A DNA stretch of 48,570 bases from Sharpea azabuensis DSM 18934 (lineage in GTDB: Bacteria; Bacillota_I; Bacilli_A; Erysipelotrichales; Coprobacillaceae): assembly GCF_000702165.1 (NCBI RefSeq), contig NZ_JNKU01000015.1, forward strand, positions 1 through 48,570, written 5' to 3'. Within the stretch, counting starts at the first letter, position 1; each line of letters begins with the position of its first letter. Both the position numbers and the translations under genes were made by a program. The notes beneath the pieces are model-generated. The model was not told where the DNA came from and did no database searches. It saw nothing but the letters and a program-made list of their open reading frames with translations. Shown one piece after another: positions 35,477 through 44,189 of the stretch.

Positions 35477-35498
35477 GAGTTACCTGCAGGTAACTCTT
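35475..35498. terminator. 24-bp perfect palindrome between rmlD and rmlC
   Basis: Twelve bases from AAGAGTTACCTG are mirrored exactly, so the DNA reads the same on both strands. RNA would fold into a hairpin with little or no loop. The tail is TTTCAC without a real T run, so termination should be weak. It begins at the rmlD stop and could be a processing or mRNA-stability signal, or a protein site. Confidence 0.55.
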
Positions 35499-35525
35499 TC
35501 ACAATGTAGAAAGAAGGATTAAATT

Positions 35526-36134
35526 ATGGGACAGATTAAAGTAGAAAAGAATGTAGGCGGTATTGAAGGCTTACATGTCATCACACCAGCTGTACATGGT
35601 GATGATCGTGGTTATTTCACAGAAACATATAATCAAAGAGATATGCATGAAGCAGGCTTAGATATGGTCTTTGTACAGGATAATGAATCCTATTCAACAA
35701 AGGGCGTATTAAGAGGCTTACATTTCCAGAAACAATATCCACAAGGAAAATTAGTAAGAGTTGTAAAAGGTTCTGTATTTGATGTAGCTGTAGACTTAAG
35801 AGCCAACTCTAAGACTTATGGTAAGTGGTATGGTGTAGAACTAACTGAAGATAACCATAAACAGTTCTATATATCAGAAGGCTTTGCCCATGGTTTCTTA
35901 GTATTAAGTGATGAAGCTAAGTTCTGTTATAAAGTGACTGATTTCTGGCATCAGGGTGATGAAAGTGGTCTTGCCTGGAATGATCCTGAAATTGGTATTG
36001 TATGGCCTCATCTTGTTGGTGAATACAAGGGTACTGCAGATCCTTCATCATACAAGCTTGATGATGGTACTGAACTTAACTTCTCAGATAAAGATAAGCT
36101 TTGGTTACCATTAAAGGATACATTTAAATTTTAG
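35526..36134 (+). CDS. rmlC: dTDP-4-dehydrorhamnose 3,5-epimerase
   Basis: 202 residues, slightly longer than the usual 180-190. A cupin fold is indicated by RGLHFQ (catalytic His), VFDVAVDLR (Asp), ISEGFAHGFLVLSDEA and the CYKVTDFW tyrosine. It epimerises C3 and C5 of the 4-keto-6-deoxy sugar before RmlD acts. AGAAAGAAGGA precedes the ATG. It closes the rhamnose set and is followed by a terminator. Confidence 0.96.
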   Translation: MGQIKVEKNVGGIEGLHVITPAVHGDDRGYFTETYNQRDMHEAGLDMVFVQDNESYSTKGVLRGLHFQKQYPQGKLVRVVKGSVFDVAVDLRANSKTYGKWYGVELTEDNHKQFYISEGFAHGFLVLSDEAKFCYKVTDFWHQGDESGLAWNDPEIGIVWPHLVGEYKGTADPSSYKLDDGTELNFSDKDKLWLPLKDTFKF

Positions 36135-36141
36135 AAGTGCT

Positions 36142-36172
36142 AAAAGAAGTCTTTCATATAAGGCTTCTTTTT
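36142..36172 (+). terminator. Rho-independent terminator after rmlC
   Basis: AAAAGAAG and CTTCTTTT pair across a loop whose inner part (TCTT/AAGG) also pairs imperfectly, and the downstream arm ends in a T run. It ends the first large unit; a new promoter follows. Confidence 0.7.
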
Positions 36173-36191
36173 AATAACTTCTAAAATAATG

Positions 36192-36206
36192 AATTTCGTG
36201 TATAAT
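36192..36206 (+). promoter_or_regulatory. Second polysaccharide-locus promoter (-10 block)
   Basis: AATTTCGTGTATAAT, identical over 15 bases to 19264-19278, with TATAAT at 36201-36206. The -35 is again weak. The expected transcription start near 36213 lies upstream of the GGAGGT ribosome binding site at 36241. Confidence 0.65.
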
Positions 36207-36250
36207 AGGAAACGAGAAAGCAGCATAACCAGCATACAATGGAGGTAATT

Positions 36251-36979
36251 ATGAATATCGCATTAATATTTGCAGGTGGCAAGGGTACACGCATGGGAGC
36301 TAGCTTACCTAAACAATTTTTAAAAATCAACGGTAAAGAAATATTATTTCATACAATAGATTTATTTCAAAAGAACAGCTCTATTGATAAAATTTATGTT
36401 TCAACAATAGATAGTTTTATAGATCATGTCAAAGAAGAAGTAGAAGTGGGGCATTACACTAAAGTAGTTGACGTTATTTGTGGAGGAGATTCAGCACAAG
36501 ATACCATTTATAAACTTCTAATGAGGGCAAAACAAGACAATGCTGGTGATTCTATTGTTTTGTTGCATGATGGTGTCAGACCTTTTGTGGCAAGTAATGT
36601 TATCGAAAAAAATATAGAGAGTGTAAAACAGTATGGTAATGCAATAACGTCTTTTCCAGCATATGAAACAGTTATGATTGCACAAGACGATAATGTAGTA
36701 AATGATGTAACAATAAGAGAACATACCTATCTTGGACAGGCACCACAGAGTTTCTACCTTGATGATATTATTGCTGCTCATGACCAAATAAGAAAAAGAC
36801 CAGAAGGCTATAAAGATATGGTAGATGCTGCTACAATAGTAAGAACAATTGGTGGTAAAACACATCTTGTAAGAGGAAATCGTGGAAATATTAAGATAAC
36901 AACGCCAGAAGATGTTTATACATTTAGAGCATTCTTACAATATCGTGAGGATAAAGAAACATTTGGTTTGGAATTATAG
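36251..36979 (+). CDS. IspD/TarI-type cytidylyltransferase
   Basis: 242 residues. IFAGGKGTRMG and LPKQFLKINGKEIL are the CTP-binding loop and catalytic lysine region; LHDGVRPFV, GQAPQSF and VRGNRGNIKITTPED complete the family pattern. IspD makes CDP-methylerythritol; TarI makes CDP-ribitol. Being at the head of a polysaccharide unit with an SDR and a LicD protein favours a CDP-polyol for the polymer. An in-frame ATG at 36239 overlaps the GGAGGT site that serves the ATG at 36251, so the latter is the start. Distinguishing IspD from TarI needs comparison or assay. Confidence 0.88.
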   Translation: MNIALIFAGGKGTRMGASLPKQFLKINGKEILFHTIDLFQKNSSIDKIYVSTIDSFIDHVKEEVEVGHYTKVVDVICGGDSAQDTIYKLLMRAKQDNAGDSIVLLHDGVRPFVASNVIEKNIESVKQYGNAITSFPAYETVMIAQDDNVVNDVTIREHTYLGQAPQSFYLDDIIAAHDQIRKRPEGYKDMVDAATIVRTIGGKTHLVRGNRGNIKITTPEDVYTFRAFLQYREDKETFGLEL

Positions 36980-36988
36980 GAGCTTAAA

Positions 36989-37969
36989 ATGGATTATTTA
37001 TTTTTAAAGAATAAAAGAATTATTATTACTGGAGCAACAGGATTGATTGGCAAATCATTAGTTAAGAAGTTAAATGATGTCAATCATGCATATCAGCTTA
37101 ATTTACAAATTCTAGCAGTTGTTCGTAATGAAACAAAGGCTAAGAAGCTTTTTGCAGAATATTCTTGTGTGGAATATATAGTGTCAGATATTCTTGAGTT
37201 AAATGCGGAGGATTATCGTGCTGACTATTTTATTCATGCAGCAAGTATGACATCTAGTAAAGCTTTTGTTGAAAAACCAATAGAAACATTAGAAACAGCT
37301 ATTGAAGGAACAAAGAATGCATTAAAGCTTGCAAAGAAGAATAATGTTAAAGCATTTGTATATCTTTCTAGTATGGAAGTTTATGGAGCTCCACAAACTG
37401 ATGAAAAGATTAATGAAACACATTCAACCAATATTGATACTATGCAAGTTAGAAGCTGTTATCCTGAAAGTAAACGTATGTGTGAAAATATTTGTGTTTC
37501 ATATGGGAAAGAATATGGATTACCAGTTCGTATACTTCGCTTAACACAAACATTTGGGCCAGGTGTCGAATATAACGATGGACGTGTTTTTGCAGAATTT
37601 GCAAGATGTGCGATTGAGGGGAAAGATATTATCTTACATACAAAAGGTCTTACAAAACGTTCATACCTTTATACTGAGGACTGTGTTGAAGCCATCCTTA
37701 TAACGTTAAGCAATGGGCATGACTTTGAAGCATATAATGTTGCCAATGAAGAAACATACTGTACTATTTATGGCATGGCTAAGTTATGCGCAAAACTAAG
37801 TAGATATCCTATTAAAGTTAAGATTGAAGAGGAAGATATTAGCCAGCATGGTTATGCTCCTGTATTACATATGAATTTGGATACTAAGAAAATCCAAACG
37901 ATTGGATGGAAGCCATCATTTAATCTACAAGAAATGTTTATAAATCTTATAGATTATATGAAAAAATAA
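36989..37969 (+). CDS. NAD-dependent epimerase/dehydratase (extended SDR) paired with the cytidylyltransferase
   Basis: 326 residues. TGATGLIGKSL binds NAD(P); VYLSSMEVYGAP and YPESKRMCEN (YxxxK) give the catalytic centre; RLTQTFGPGVEY and KRSYLYTEDCVEAI follow. It sits nine bases after the cytidylyltransferase. In the known TarI-TarJ pair the partner is a medium-chain dehydrogenase making ribitol 5-phosphate; here an extended SDR takes that place, so it may reduce or epimerise the sugar before or after CDP activation. Substrate unknown. Confidence 0.85.
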   Translation: MDYLFLKNKRIIITGATGLIGKSLVKKLNDVNHAYQLNLQILAVVRNETKAKKLFAEYSCVEYIVSDILELNAEDYRADYFIHAASMTSSKAFVEKPIETLETAIEGTKNALKLAKKNNVKAFVYLSSMEVYGAPQTDEKINETHSTNIDTMQVRSCYPESKRMCENICVSYGKEYGLPVRILRLTQTFGPGVEYNDGRVFAEFARCAIEGKDIILHTKGLTKRSYLYTEDCVEAILITLSNGHDFEAYNVANEETYCTIYGMAKLCAKLSRYPIKVKIEEEDISQHGYAPVLHMNLDTKKIQTIGWKPSFNLQEMFINLIDYMKK

Positions 37970-37997
37970 TTGGAAAATAATACCTTTGTGATATAGT
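37970..37997 (+). promoter_or_regulatory. Possible internal promoter
   Basis: TTGGAA (37970-37975) and TATAGT (37992-37997) are 16 bases apart, just after the SDR stop and 26 bases before the next start. It could raise expression of the later genes. Confidence 0.35.
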
Positions 37998-38023
37998 GAA
38001 ATAAATTTGAAAAGGAGTTATGT

Positions 38024-38716
38024 ATGTTAAAAACGCTTATTATTATTCCTGCCTATAATGAGGCGCTCAATATTAAGAATACAATTGAAGATATAAAAGA
38101 AAATGCTCCTGATGTTGATTATATTGTTGTAAACGATGGATCAAAGGATGATACACTCGAAAAATTAAATTTATATAATTATAACTATATTAATGGCTTC
38201 CAAAATCAAGGATTATTTGGTGCGGTACAAACTGGCTTTAAATGGGCACTTTATAACGATTATGATGTAGCAATTCAGTTTGATGGGGATGGCCAGCATT
38301 CTGCACTTTATATTAAAGACCTAGTTAAAGCAATAGAAGAAGGCAATAATATCTCAATAGGCTCACGATTTGTCAATGAGAAGAAGCCATTAACGCCAAG
38401 AATGCTTGGTAGTCGTTTGATTACCTTTGCAATAAAACTAATGACTGGAAAAAGAATCAATGACCCAACAAGTGGATTTAGAGCATATGATCGTAGTTGT
38501 ATTGAACATTATGCGAATGATATGAATAATCCTCCTGAACCAGATACACTTGTATGTATGCTAAAAAATGGGAAGAAGATAAAAGAAGTTCAAGTCACAA
38601 TGAGTGAAAGAGAATATGGTGAATCATATTTAAATCCAATTAATTCAATTAAATATATGGTTACTCAGCTTATTTCAATATTTCTTATCCAGTCCTTTAG
38701 AAAGGTAGGTAAATAA
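38024..38716 (+). CDS. Glycosyltransferase family 2, polyprenyl-phosphate sugar synthase (DPM1-like)
   Basis: 230 residues. IIPAYNEALNI, VVNDGSKDDT and IQFDGDGQH (DXD region) mark a GT2 of the dolichyl-phosphate-mannose synthase branch; SRFVNEKKPLTPRMLGSRL and DPTSGFRAYDR are typical of it. No membrane segments are in the protein. Such enzymes load one sugar on polyprenyl phosphate for later transfer outside the cell. The following gene encodes the membrane DUF2304 partner usually found beside them. AAAAGGAG precedes the ATG. Confidence 0.88.
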   Translation: MLKTLIIIPAYNEALNIKNTIEDIKENAPDVDYIVVNDGSKDDTLEKLNLYNYNYINGFQNQGLFGAVQTGFKWALYNDYDVAIQFDGDGQHSALYIKDLVKAIEEGNNISIGSRFVNEKKPLTPRMLGSRLITFAIKLMTGKRINDPTSGFRAYDRSCIEHYANDMNNPPEPDTLVCMLKNGKKIKEVQVTMSEREYGESYLNPINSIKYMVTQLISIFLIQSFRKVGK

Positions 38717-38717
38717 T

Positions 38718-39080
38718 GTGAGTTTATTACAACAAATTGTTTTTATTTTTGCGAGTTTATTTACTTTTGCTTTTATTATTAAAAAAATTACTAGAAATAA
38801 TCTCGCTATATCTGATTCTATTGTATGGATTTTATGGTCATTATTTTTACTTATTATCAGTATTTTTCCACAAATACCAACAGTAATCTCAAGAGTTTTA
38901 GGGTTTAGATCAGTTAGTAATTTTATTTTTACAATGTTTATTTTTTTTATGTATATCATGCTTTTTTATCAAACTATTCTTATTTCGCAGCTAAAAGGTA
39001 AAAATAGGGATCTCGTTCAAAAACTAAGTATTAAAGATTACCAGGAATATCTTGATAAAAAGGAAAATAAAAAGAAGTAA
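38718..39080 (+). CDS. DUF2304 membrane protein
   Basis: 120 residues, three or four membrane segments and a Lys-rich C-terminus. The SDSIVWILWSLFLLIISIFPQIP stretch is the hallmark of DUF2304. These small proteins are commonly encoded next to DPM1-like GT2 genes and may anchor the transferase or help flip the lipid-linked sugar. The start is GTG at 38718, two bases after the GT2 stop codon; AAAGGTAGG lies inside the end of that gene. Confidence 0.85.
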   Translation: MSLLQQIVFIFASLFTFAFIIKKITRNNLAISDSIVWILWSLFLLIISIFPQIPTVISRVLGFRSVSNFIFTMFIFFMYIMLFYQTILISQLKGKNRDLVQKLSIKDYQEYLDKKENKKK

Positions 39081-39191
39081 GTACTTGAAACCACGTTATT
39101 GCTATCATCATTATTTTATTAATAACTGATTCTGGTCTATTGAAATTAATCATAGAAATTGAACATTTTTTGAAGGTAGGGAGTGGAAACT

Positions 39192-40007
39192 ATGAAACAA
39201 ATAGAATCAAATGAGATTCAGCCAATACTATTAAACTTACTTAAGCAATTTAAGAAATATGCAACGCAGCATGAATTTGAATTTTTGCTTTGTGGTGGGA
39301 GTTTATTAGGTGCTGTAAGACATGAAGGTTTTATCCCTTGGGATGACGATATTGATCTTCATATTACAAAGGATACATTTGAGAAATTAATGGCACTAAC
39401 TAAAGAAAATCCTTATATAGATGAAGAAAAGCGTTATAAGATTATAGCACCTGGAAATAAAGATTACATATATCCATATTTCAAATTAATAGATACAAAA
39501 ACAATTCTTTACGAAGAAAATATAAAAAAGAGATATGCTGTGGGAGTATGGATTGATATATTTTGTTTATCATACCTTCCAGAAAACGATGAAGAATATT
39601 TGCCTTTATTTAATAAACAGCAACATTATAAAAAAATTAATAAATTTTTAATTGCAGGTGATTTCGCAAGTCCTGCTTTAAGATTTTTTTCACCAATTTT
39701 AAGACTTATTCAAAAGCTCCTTAATGTCTTTGGAATAACAAGCTCATGGTGCTCAAAAAAAATACTTTCATTAGATACTTTAAAATCAAGTAATATTATT
39801 GGTAATATTCATTGGCCATCTTCTACTAGAGATCGTTTTGAGAAAAATTGGTTTGATAGAACTGTGGAACTTCAATTTGAAGATGATGTATATTTAGCAC
39901 CAATCGAATATGATAAAGTTCTGAAAACATTATATGGTGATTATATGAAACTTCCTCCTGAAAAAGATCGAGTAATGCATTCTTTTGAGGCATATTATGT
40001 TGAATAG
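39192..40007 (+). CDS. LicD-family phosphotransferase
   Basis: 271 residues. FLLCGGSLLGAVRH, GFIPWDDDIDLHI with its Asp cluster and the later YFKLIDTKT and GVWIDIFCL are the LicD/fukutin signature. These enzymes transfer phosphocholine or a phosphopolyol from a CDP donor to a glycan. The cytidylyltransferase at 36251 could supply that donor. GGGAG lies eight bases before the ATG at 39192; a GTG nine bases earlier has poorer spacing. No choline kinase or licC-like choline cytidylyltransferase is seen. The last 11 bases overlap the next gene. Confidence 0.88.
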   Translation: MKQIESNEIQPILLNLLKQFKKYATQHEFEFLLCGGSLLGAVRHEGFIPWDDDIDLHITKDTFEKLMALTKENPYIDEEKRYKIIAPGNKDYIYPYFKLIDTKTILYEENIKKRYAVGVWIDIFCLSYLPENDEEYLPLFNKQQHYKKINKFLIAGDFASPALRFFSPILRLIQKLLNVFGITSSWCSKKILSLDTLKSSNIIGNIHWPSSTRDRFEKNWFDRTVELQFEDDVYLAPIEYDKVLKTLYGDYMKLPPEKDRVMHSFEAYYVE

Positions 40008-40923
40008 AAATCAAGTCGCTGTTGTCATGAGTACATATAATGGTGAAAAATATATTCGTGAACAAATAAATTCTATTTTGACTCAAGAAGATGTGGATAT
40101 TCATCTCTTTATTAGAGATGATGGTTCAAAAGATAGTACATTATCAATAATAAAAGAATTTGATATGAAATACGCAAATATTCACTTAATGCTAGATGGA
40201 CAAAATTTAGGACCAGCAGTGAGTTTTATGCATTTACTCTATCAAATTAACGGTTATGATTATTATGCTTTTGCTGATCAGGATGATATTTGGAAAAAGA
40301 GAAAAATGATAACAGGTATTCAAAGAATACAAAGTAAGGATGAACCAGCATTGTATTGCTCCAATCAAATACTCTATATCGATGGAAAAGAAACAGGGTA
40401 TCGATTTGAATCTGCACCACCAACAGACTATTTAAGTACTCTTTTTGCTAATAAAATCTCAGGATGCACAATGCTCTTCAATGATAAATTATTTCGTATT
40501 CTAGTCAATGAACAAAAACGTGTTTCAGATGAAATCTTGCGTTTAAGAATGCATGACACTTGGGTGATGCTTGTTGCGGATTTGATGGGGACGATAGTCT
40601 ATGATAATGAATCTTATATAGATTATCGGATTCATTCAAACAATACAGTGGGAGTCAAAACAAAAAGTACTTTTGAAATAATAAAAACAACACTGAAACA
40701 CCTTAACAATAAAAAAGCACTAGCTTGGCGTAGATGCACAGCAAATGAGATTATCAATAAACTTTCGATTAAAGATGAAAGAAAAAGAAAAACTATTGAA
40801 AAGCTTTCTAATGTATATACTTTGCATAATAAAATAGAGTTATTCAAAGATAAAGGAATTCTAGAAAAAAGTGGTTTATCAAAATATGTGTATTTCACGT
40901 ATATTTTATTAGGATGGCTTTAG
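39997..40923 (+). CDS. Glycosyltransferase family 2, rhamnosyltransferase-like
   Basis: 308 residues. VAVVMSTYNGEKYIREQI, IRDDGSKDST and YAFADQDDIW identify the GT2 branch that includes many L-rhamnosyltransferases. RMHDTWVMLVA and SYIDYRIHSNNTVG follow as usual. It begins inside the LicD gene, with TTGAGG as ribosome binding site; the ATG at 39997 is preferred to an in-frame TTG at 39985. dTDP-rhamnose from the rml genes is the plausible donor. Confidence 0.88.
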   Translation: MLNRNQVAVVMSTYNGEKYIREQINSILTQEDVDIHLFIRDDGSKDSTLSIIKEFDMKYANIHLMLDGQNLGPAVSFMHLLYQINGYDYYAFADQDDIWKKRKMITGIQRIQSKDEPALYCSNQILYIDGKETGYRFESAPPTDYLSTLFANKISGCTMLFNDKLFRILVNEQKRVSDEILRLRMHDTWVMLVADLMGTIVYDNESYIDYRIHSNNTVGVKTKSTFEIIKTTLKHLNNKKALAWRRCTANEIINKLSIKDERKRKTIEKLSNVYTLHNKIELFKDKGILEKSGLSKYVYFTYILLGWL

Positions 40924-40933
40924 GAGAAGAATA

Positions 40934-41563
40934 ATGAATATAGTAATTGAAGATATAGGTGGCTATGTAAGTATGCTTGTTCATCGCCATCGCTGGAAAA
41001 AGAAGTATGGAACTAATACCTACCCAACAAATATTTTCAAAATTCCATGTGTTAGCGTAGGAAAAGGAACTTATGGACCAATTAAAGCTATAACTTCAAC
41101 ATTAGAGGCAAAACTAATTATTGGAAATTACTGTTCAATAGCTGAAGGAGTAACATTTGTCGTGAGCTCTGATCATCCAACAAACTATTTATCAACATTT
41201 CCATTTAAAAAACGCATTATTCATAATGGTGATGATGCAGTTACTAAAGGAGATATTATTATAGGTGATGATGTTTGGATTGGAACAAATGCAATTATAT
41301 TAAGTGGTGTAAAAATTGGTCAAGGAGCAGTTATAGCAGCAGGATCAGTAGTAACAAAAAATGTACCATCTTATTCAATTGTAGGAGGAGTACCAGCAAA
41401 GGTCATTAAGTATCGATTTGATCAACAGACAGTCAATAAATTGTTGACACTAGATTTAAGTAAACTTTCAAAAGAATCAATTATTAAATATGAAGAATTA
41501 TTATATAAAAATGTTAATGATGTAGATATTGAGGAATATCAGAAAATACTTAATAGCAAATAG
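40934..41563 (+). CDS. CatB-related O-acetyltransferase (hexapeptide repeat)
   Basis: 209 residues. A left-handed beta-helix is indicated by the I/V-G-x-x repeats (IGNYCSIAEG, IIGDDVWIGTNAIIL, GVKIGQGAVIAAGSVVTKNV). The catalytic His is in SSDHPTNYLSTFPF, a pattern of xenobiotic/CatB-like acetyltransferases, and GGVPAKVIKYRF closes the domain. In a polysaccharide locus it should O-acetylate a sugar using acetyl-CoA. It follows the GT2 gene by ten bases. Confidence 0.92.
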   Translation: MNIVIEDIGGYVSMLVHRHRWKKKYGTNTYPTNIFKIPCVSVGKGTYGPIKAITSTLEAKLIIGNYCSIAEGVTFVVSSDHPTNYLSTFPFKKRIIHNGDDAVTKGDIIIGDDVWIGTNAIILSGVKIGQGAVIAAGSVVTKNVPSYSIVGGVPAKVIKYRFDQQTVNKLLTLDLSKLSKESIIKYEELLYKNVNDVDIEEYQKILNSK

Positions 41564-41880
41564 AGATTGTTGATTAGTGTAAAATAAAAATTAAGTAATA
41601 GATTATGGGGTTGTCTAGCATCAGCAAGTTATATCATTAAGAGTTTCAATAAGAACTTTATAGTTCAAAAAGAAAAATAATATACTCTTTAATGCGTAAT
41701 AAAAGTAATCTCGTTAGTTGATATTTTGCTTAACATATATAGTGACTATTCATAACGAGCTGGTAAAGCGGATCATTACAGTATTGATACATATAGGATA
41801 GGATAAAGGATTGATAATACTTATGTTGAATAAGCATAAAGTTAATTATATAATGTGTGAAAAAATAGATGGGGAAAACT
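41564..41880. other. Non-coding gap inside the polysaccharide locus
   Basis: About 310 AT-rich bases without an intact gene, terminator or clear promoter. Short peptides such as MLNKHKVNYIMCEK can be read but have no ribosome binding site or recognisable relatives. The gap may be scar tissue from gene replacement, since the genes on either side belong to different functional groups. Confidence 0.4.
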
Positions 41881-42798
41881 ATGAGTAATGAAATTCAATT
41901 ATCACTATGCATACCTACTAATGGTATACTCGAATGGGTTAAACCAGTATTAGACAGTATTTATAGTGAAGAAAAGCCAATTGCTAAATTTGAAGTTATT
42001 GTTACAGATAATGGGAATAATGAAAAATTTTATGAATTTATGAAAAATTATTCCAAAGCACATGACAATTTAATTTATAGAAAAACAAATGCTGTACAAT
42101 TTAATAATCAAATTGAAGCATTCAAATTGGCTTCAGGAAAGCTGATTAAATTTATTAATCATAGAAAAGTGCTATTACCAGGTTCATTGAACTACTTATT
42201 GGAGTTTGTGGAGAAATATCAATCTTCAAAACCGTTTGTATATTTTTTAGAAGATGATAATGCAGGAGTATATGAAAACTTTGATTCGTTCGTTTCTGGT
42301 TTGTCATATTTTTCTAGTTATTCAGGCGGTATTGCTATGTGGCGAGATGATTTCATGAAAATAGATTTGAATAAACCATTCAATGTACTGTTTCCTCATA
42401 CTGATATGCTTTTTAGTGCAAGAAAGAAAAAACAATATATTATTGATGGACATAGTATAACGAAAGATTTACCAACGGATGAAACAAAGAAAGGAAAATA
42501 TAACTTATTTTTTGCCTTTGCGGTAGAATATCCATCTATAATTCTAGAATTATATAGAAATGGTGATATTACATACAAAACTTTAAAGAAAGTCAAAGAA
42601 GATAATTATGGTTTTTTATGCATGCTTTATTTAAACTATATCATTTTAAAGAAACCATGTTCCTACGACCTTCAAAACTATAAAGACAATTTACGAATTT
42701 ATTATGGGAACAGGTTGATGCCAATAGAGGTATTCAAGACAGTTGTAAAAAAAAGTATGAATTTAATTAAAAGGAAAGTAAGAAAACATGGGAAATAA
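41881..42798 (+). CDS. Glycosyltransferase family 2 (atypical)
   Basis: 305 residues. LSLCIPTNGILEWV, IVTDNGNNEKF and an acidic FLEDDNAG in place of the normal DXD place it in GT2, though NG replaces the usual YN in the first strand. The central GGIAMWRDD region and late KKPCSYDLQNY are not assigned. GATGGGG precedes the chosen ATG; an ATG 12 bases earlier has no ribosome binding site. It overlaps the flippase gene by 11 bases. Confidence 0.8.
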   Translation: MSNEIQLSLCIPTNGILEWVKPVLDSIYSEEKPIAKFEVIVTDNGNNEKFYEFMKNYSKAHDNLIYRKTNAVQFNNQIEAFKLASGKLIKFINHRKVLLPGSLNYLLEFVEKYQSSKPFVYFLEDDNAGVYENFDSFVSGLSYFSSYSGGIAMWRDDFMKIDLNKPFNVLFPHTDMLFSARKKKQYIIDGHSITKDLPTDETKKGKYNLFFAFAVEYPSIILELYRNGDITYKTLKKVKEDNYGFLCMLYLNYIILKKPCSYDLQNYKDNLRIYYGNRLMPIEVFKTVVKKSMNLIKRKVRKHGK

Positions 42799-44104
42799 CG
42801 AAATTAAATATAAAGGTAATGTTATAGCGCGAAATTCTATACTTTCTTTGGTCTATAAAGCTTTTAGTATGGGACTTTCCCTTATATCAGCACCACTTTT
42901 ATTAGGTATCCTTGGGAATTATAAGTATGGTGTATATTCATCTGCGCTTTCAATTGTATCATGGATATATTATTTTGATCTCGGAATTGGTAACGGATTA
43001 AGATTTAAATTAACGGGATATTTAGCTAAAAATGATGAAGAAGGATCAAAGAAGACTGTAACAGTTGCATACGTTTTAGTAAGTGCAATTATGCTTATCG
43101 CTGTTATTTTTGTGATTGGCTTTCTATCTTTCTTTAGTGCAGATAAGTTTTTCAAAATCAACTCTATAGACGAAAATATCAATATAATACTGATTATTAG
43201 TTTTGCATTTGCAGGTTTGAATTTTATTCTTTCATTGGTTAATAATGTATTATTAGCAGTACAAGAGTCTAGTAAAGTAAACTTTTTTAGTTTGCTTGCT
43301 CAAGCTTTTTTTATCATCGGATTGCTTTTTTATAAAAAATGGGGAATTTCTTTAATATTACTTGTATCGATTGCAGAAGCTTGTTCACAAGCTATAAAAA
43401 ATATTATAGAAACAATCTATGTGTATAAGAAATATCCTAATTTAAAGCCTAGCAGAAAAGCTATTGATTTTTCTTATTCAAATGGAATAATGTCATTTGG
43501 AATCAAAATGTTTGCATTGCAGATGTCAGCGCTCGTACTTAATTCAACTGATAATTTACTTATTTTAAAGCTTTTTGGTGCAGCAGCAGTTACACCATAT
43601 AGTTTTTTATATAAGTATTTTGGAATGATAAACAACGTTTATGTCATATTAATCGGACCATTGATGTCAGCATATACGATGGCATTTGCTAAAAAGGACT
43701 ATAAGTGGATTAAACTCACTTTTAAAAAATCAATGTTTTTATATGCCATTGTCTTTGTAGGAACAATAACTGCATTATTTGTTTTTAAGCCATTTGCAAA
43801 AATTTGGCTCCAAAAAGACTTGAATTTTGATAATAATCTTATTGTATTAACAGCAATATATTTCTTGATGTTGATGTTTAGTCATAATTTCTCAAGCTTC
43901 GTTAATGGGATTGGCGTTGTAAATGAGACAACTTTTGCAGTTATTATACAAGCTATTATTAATATTCCAGCATCAATATTCTTTGCAAAATACTGCTCAA
44001 TGGGTGTAAATGGCATTATTATGGGATCAATAGTGAGTATGATTATATCAAATATTGTTTATCCGTATATCACAGTTCGAGAATTTAAAAAAATGAGCAA
44101 ATAA
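42788..44104 (+). CDS. Second MOP-superfamily polysaccharide exporter (Wzx-like)
   Basis: 438 residues with about 12 membrane segments. NSILSLVYKAFSMGLSLISAPLLLGILG and FDLGIGNGLRFKL are typical of polysaccharide flippases. It shares fold but little sequence with the Wzx at 22759. It may export a second lipid-linked glycan or an alternative repeat unit. Translation is coupled to the preceding glycosyltransferase by an 11-base overlap, which suggests they serve the same product. Confidence 0.88.
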   Translation: MGNNEIKYKGNVIARNSILSLVYKAFSMGLSLISAPLLLGILGNYKYGVYSSALSIVSWIYYFDLGIGNGLRFKLTGYLAKNDEEGSKKTVTVAYVLVSAIMLIAVIFVIGFLSFFSADKFFKINSIDENINIILIISFAFAGLNFILSLVNNVLLAVQESSKVNFFSLLAQAFFIIGLLFYKKWGISLILLVSIAEACSQAIKNIIETIYVYKKYPNLKPSRKAIDFSYSNGIMSFGIKMFALQMSALVLNSTDNLLILKLFGAAAVTPYSFLYKYFGMINNVYVILIGPLMSAYTMAFAKKDYKWIKLTFKKSMFLYAIVFVGTITALFVFKPFAKIWLQKDLNFDNNLIVLTAIYFLMLMFSHNFSSFVNGIGVVNETTFAVIIQAIINIPASIFFAKYCSMGVNGIIMGSIVSMIISNIVYPYITVREFKKMSK

Positions 44105-44189
44105 TACCAAACTGATGATGAGTGGTTGTACGGAATACTTGTAGTTGTTGTATAAAGATTATTTAATTGTCTATGTGTAGGTGTACAAA

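Noticed and set aside
39192-40007. Choline decoration of the polymer by LicD
   Set aside because: No choline kinase, transporter or LicC-type gene is seen. A CDP-polyol donor fits the neighbours better, though choline cannot be excluded.
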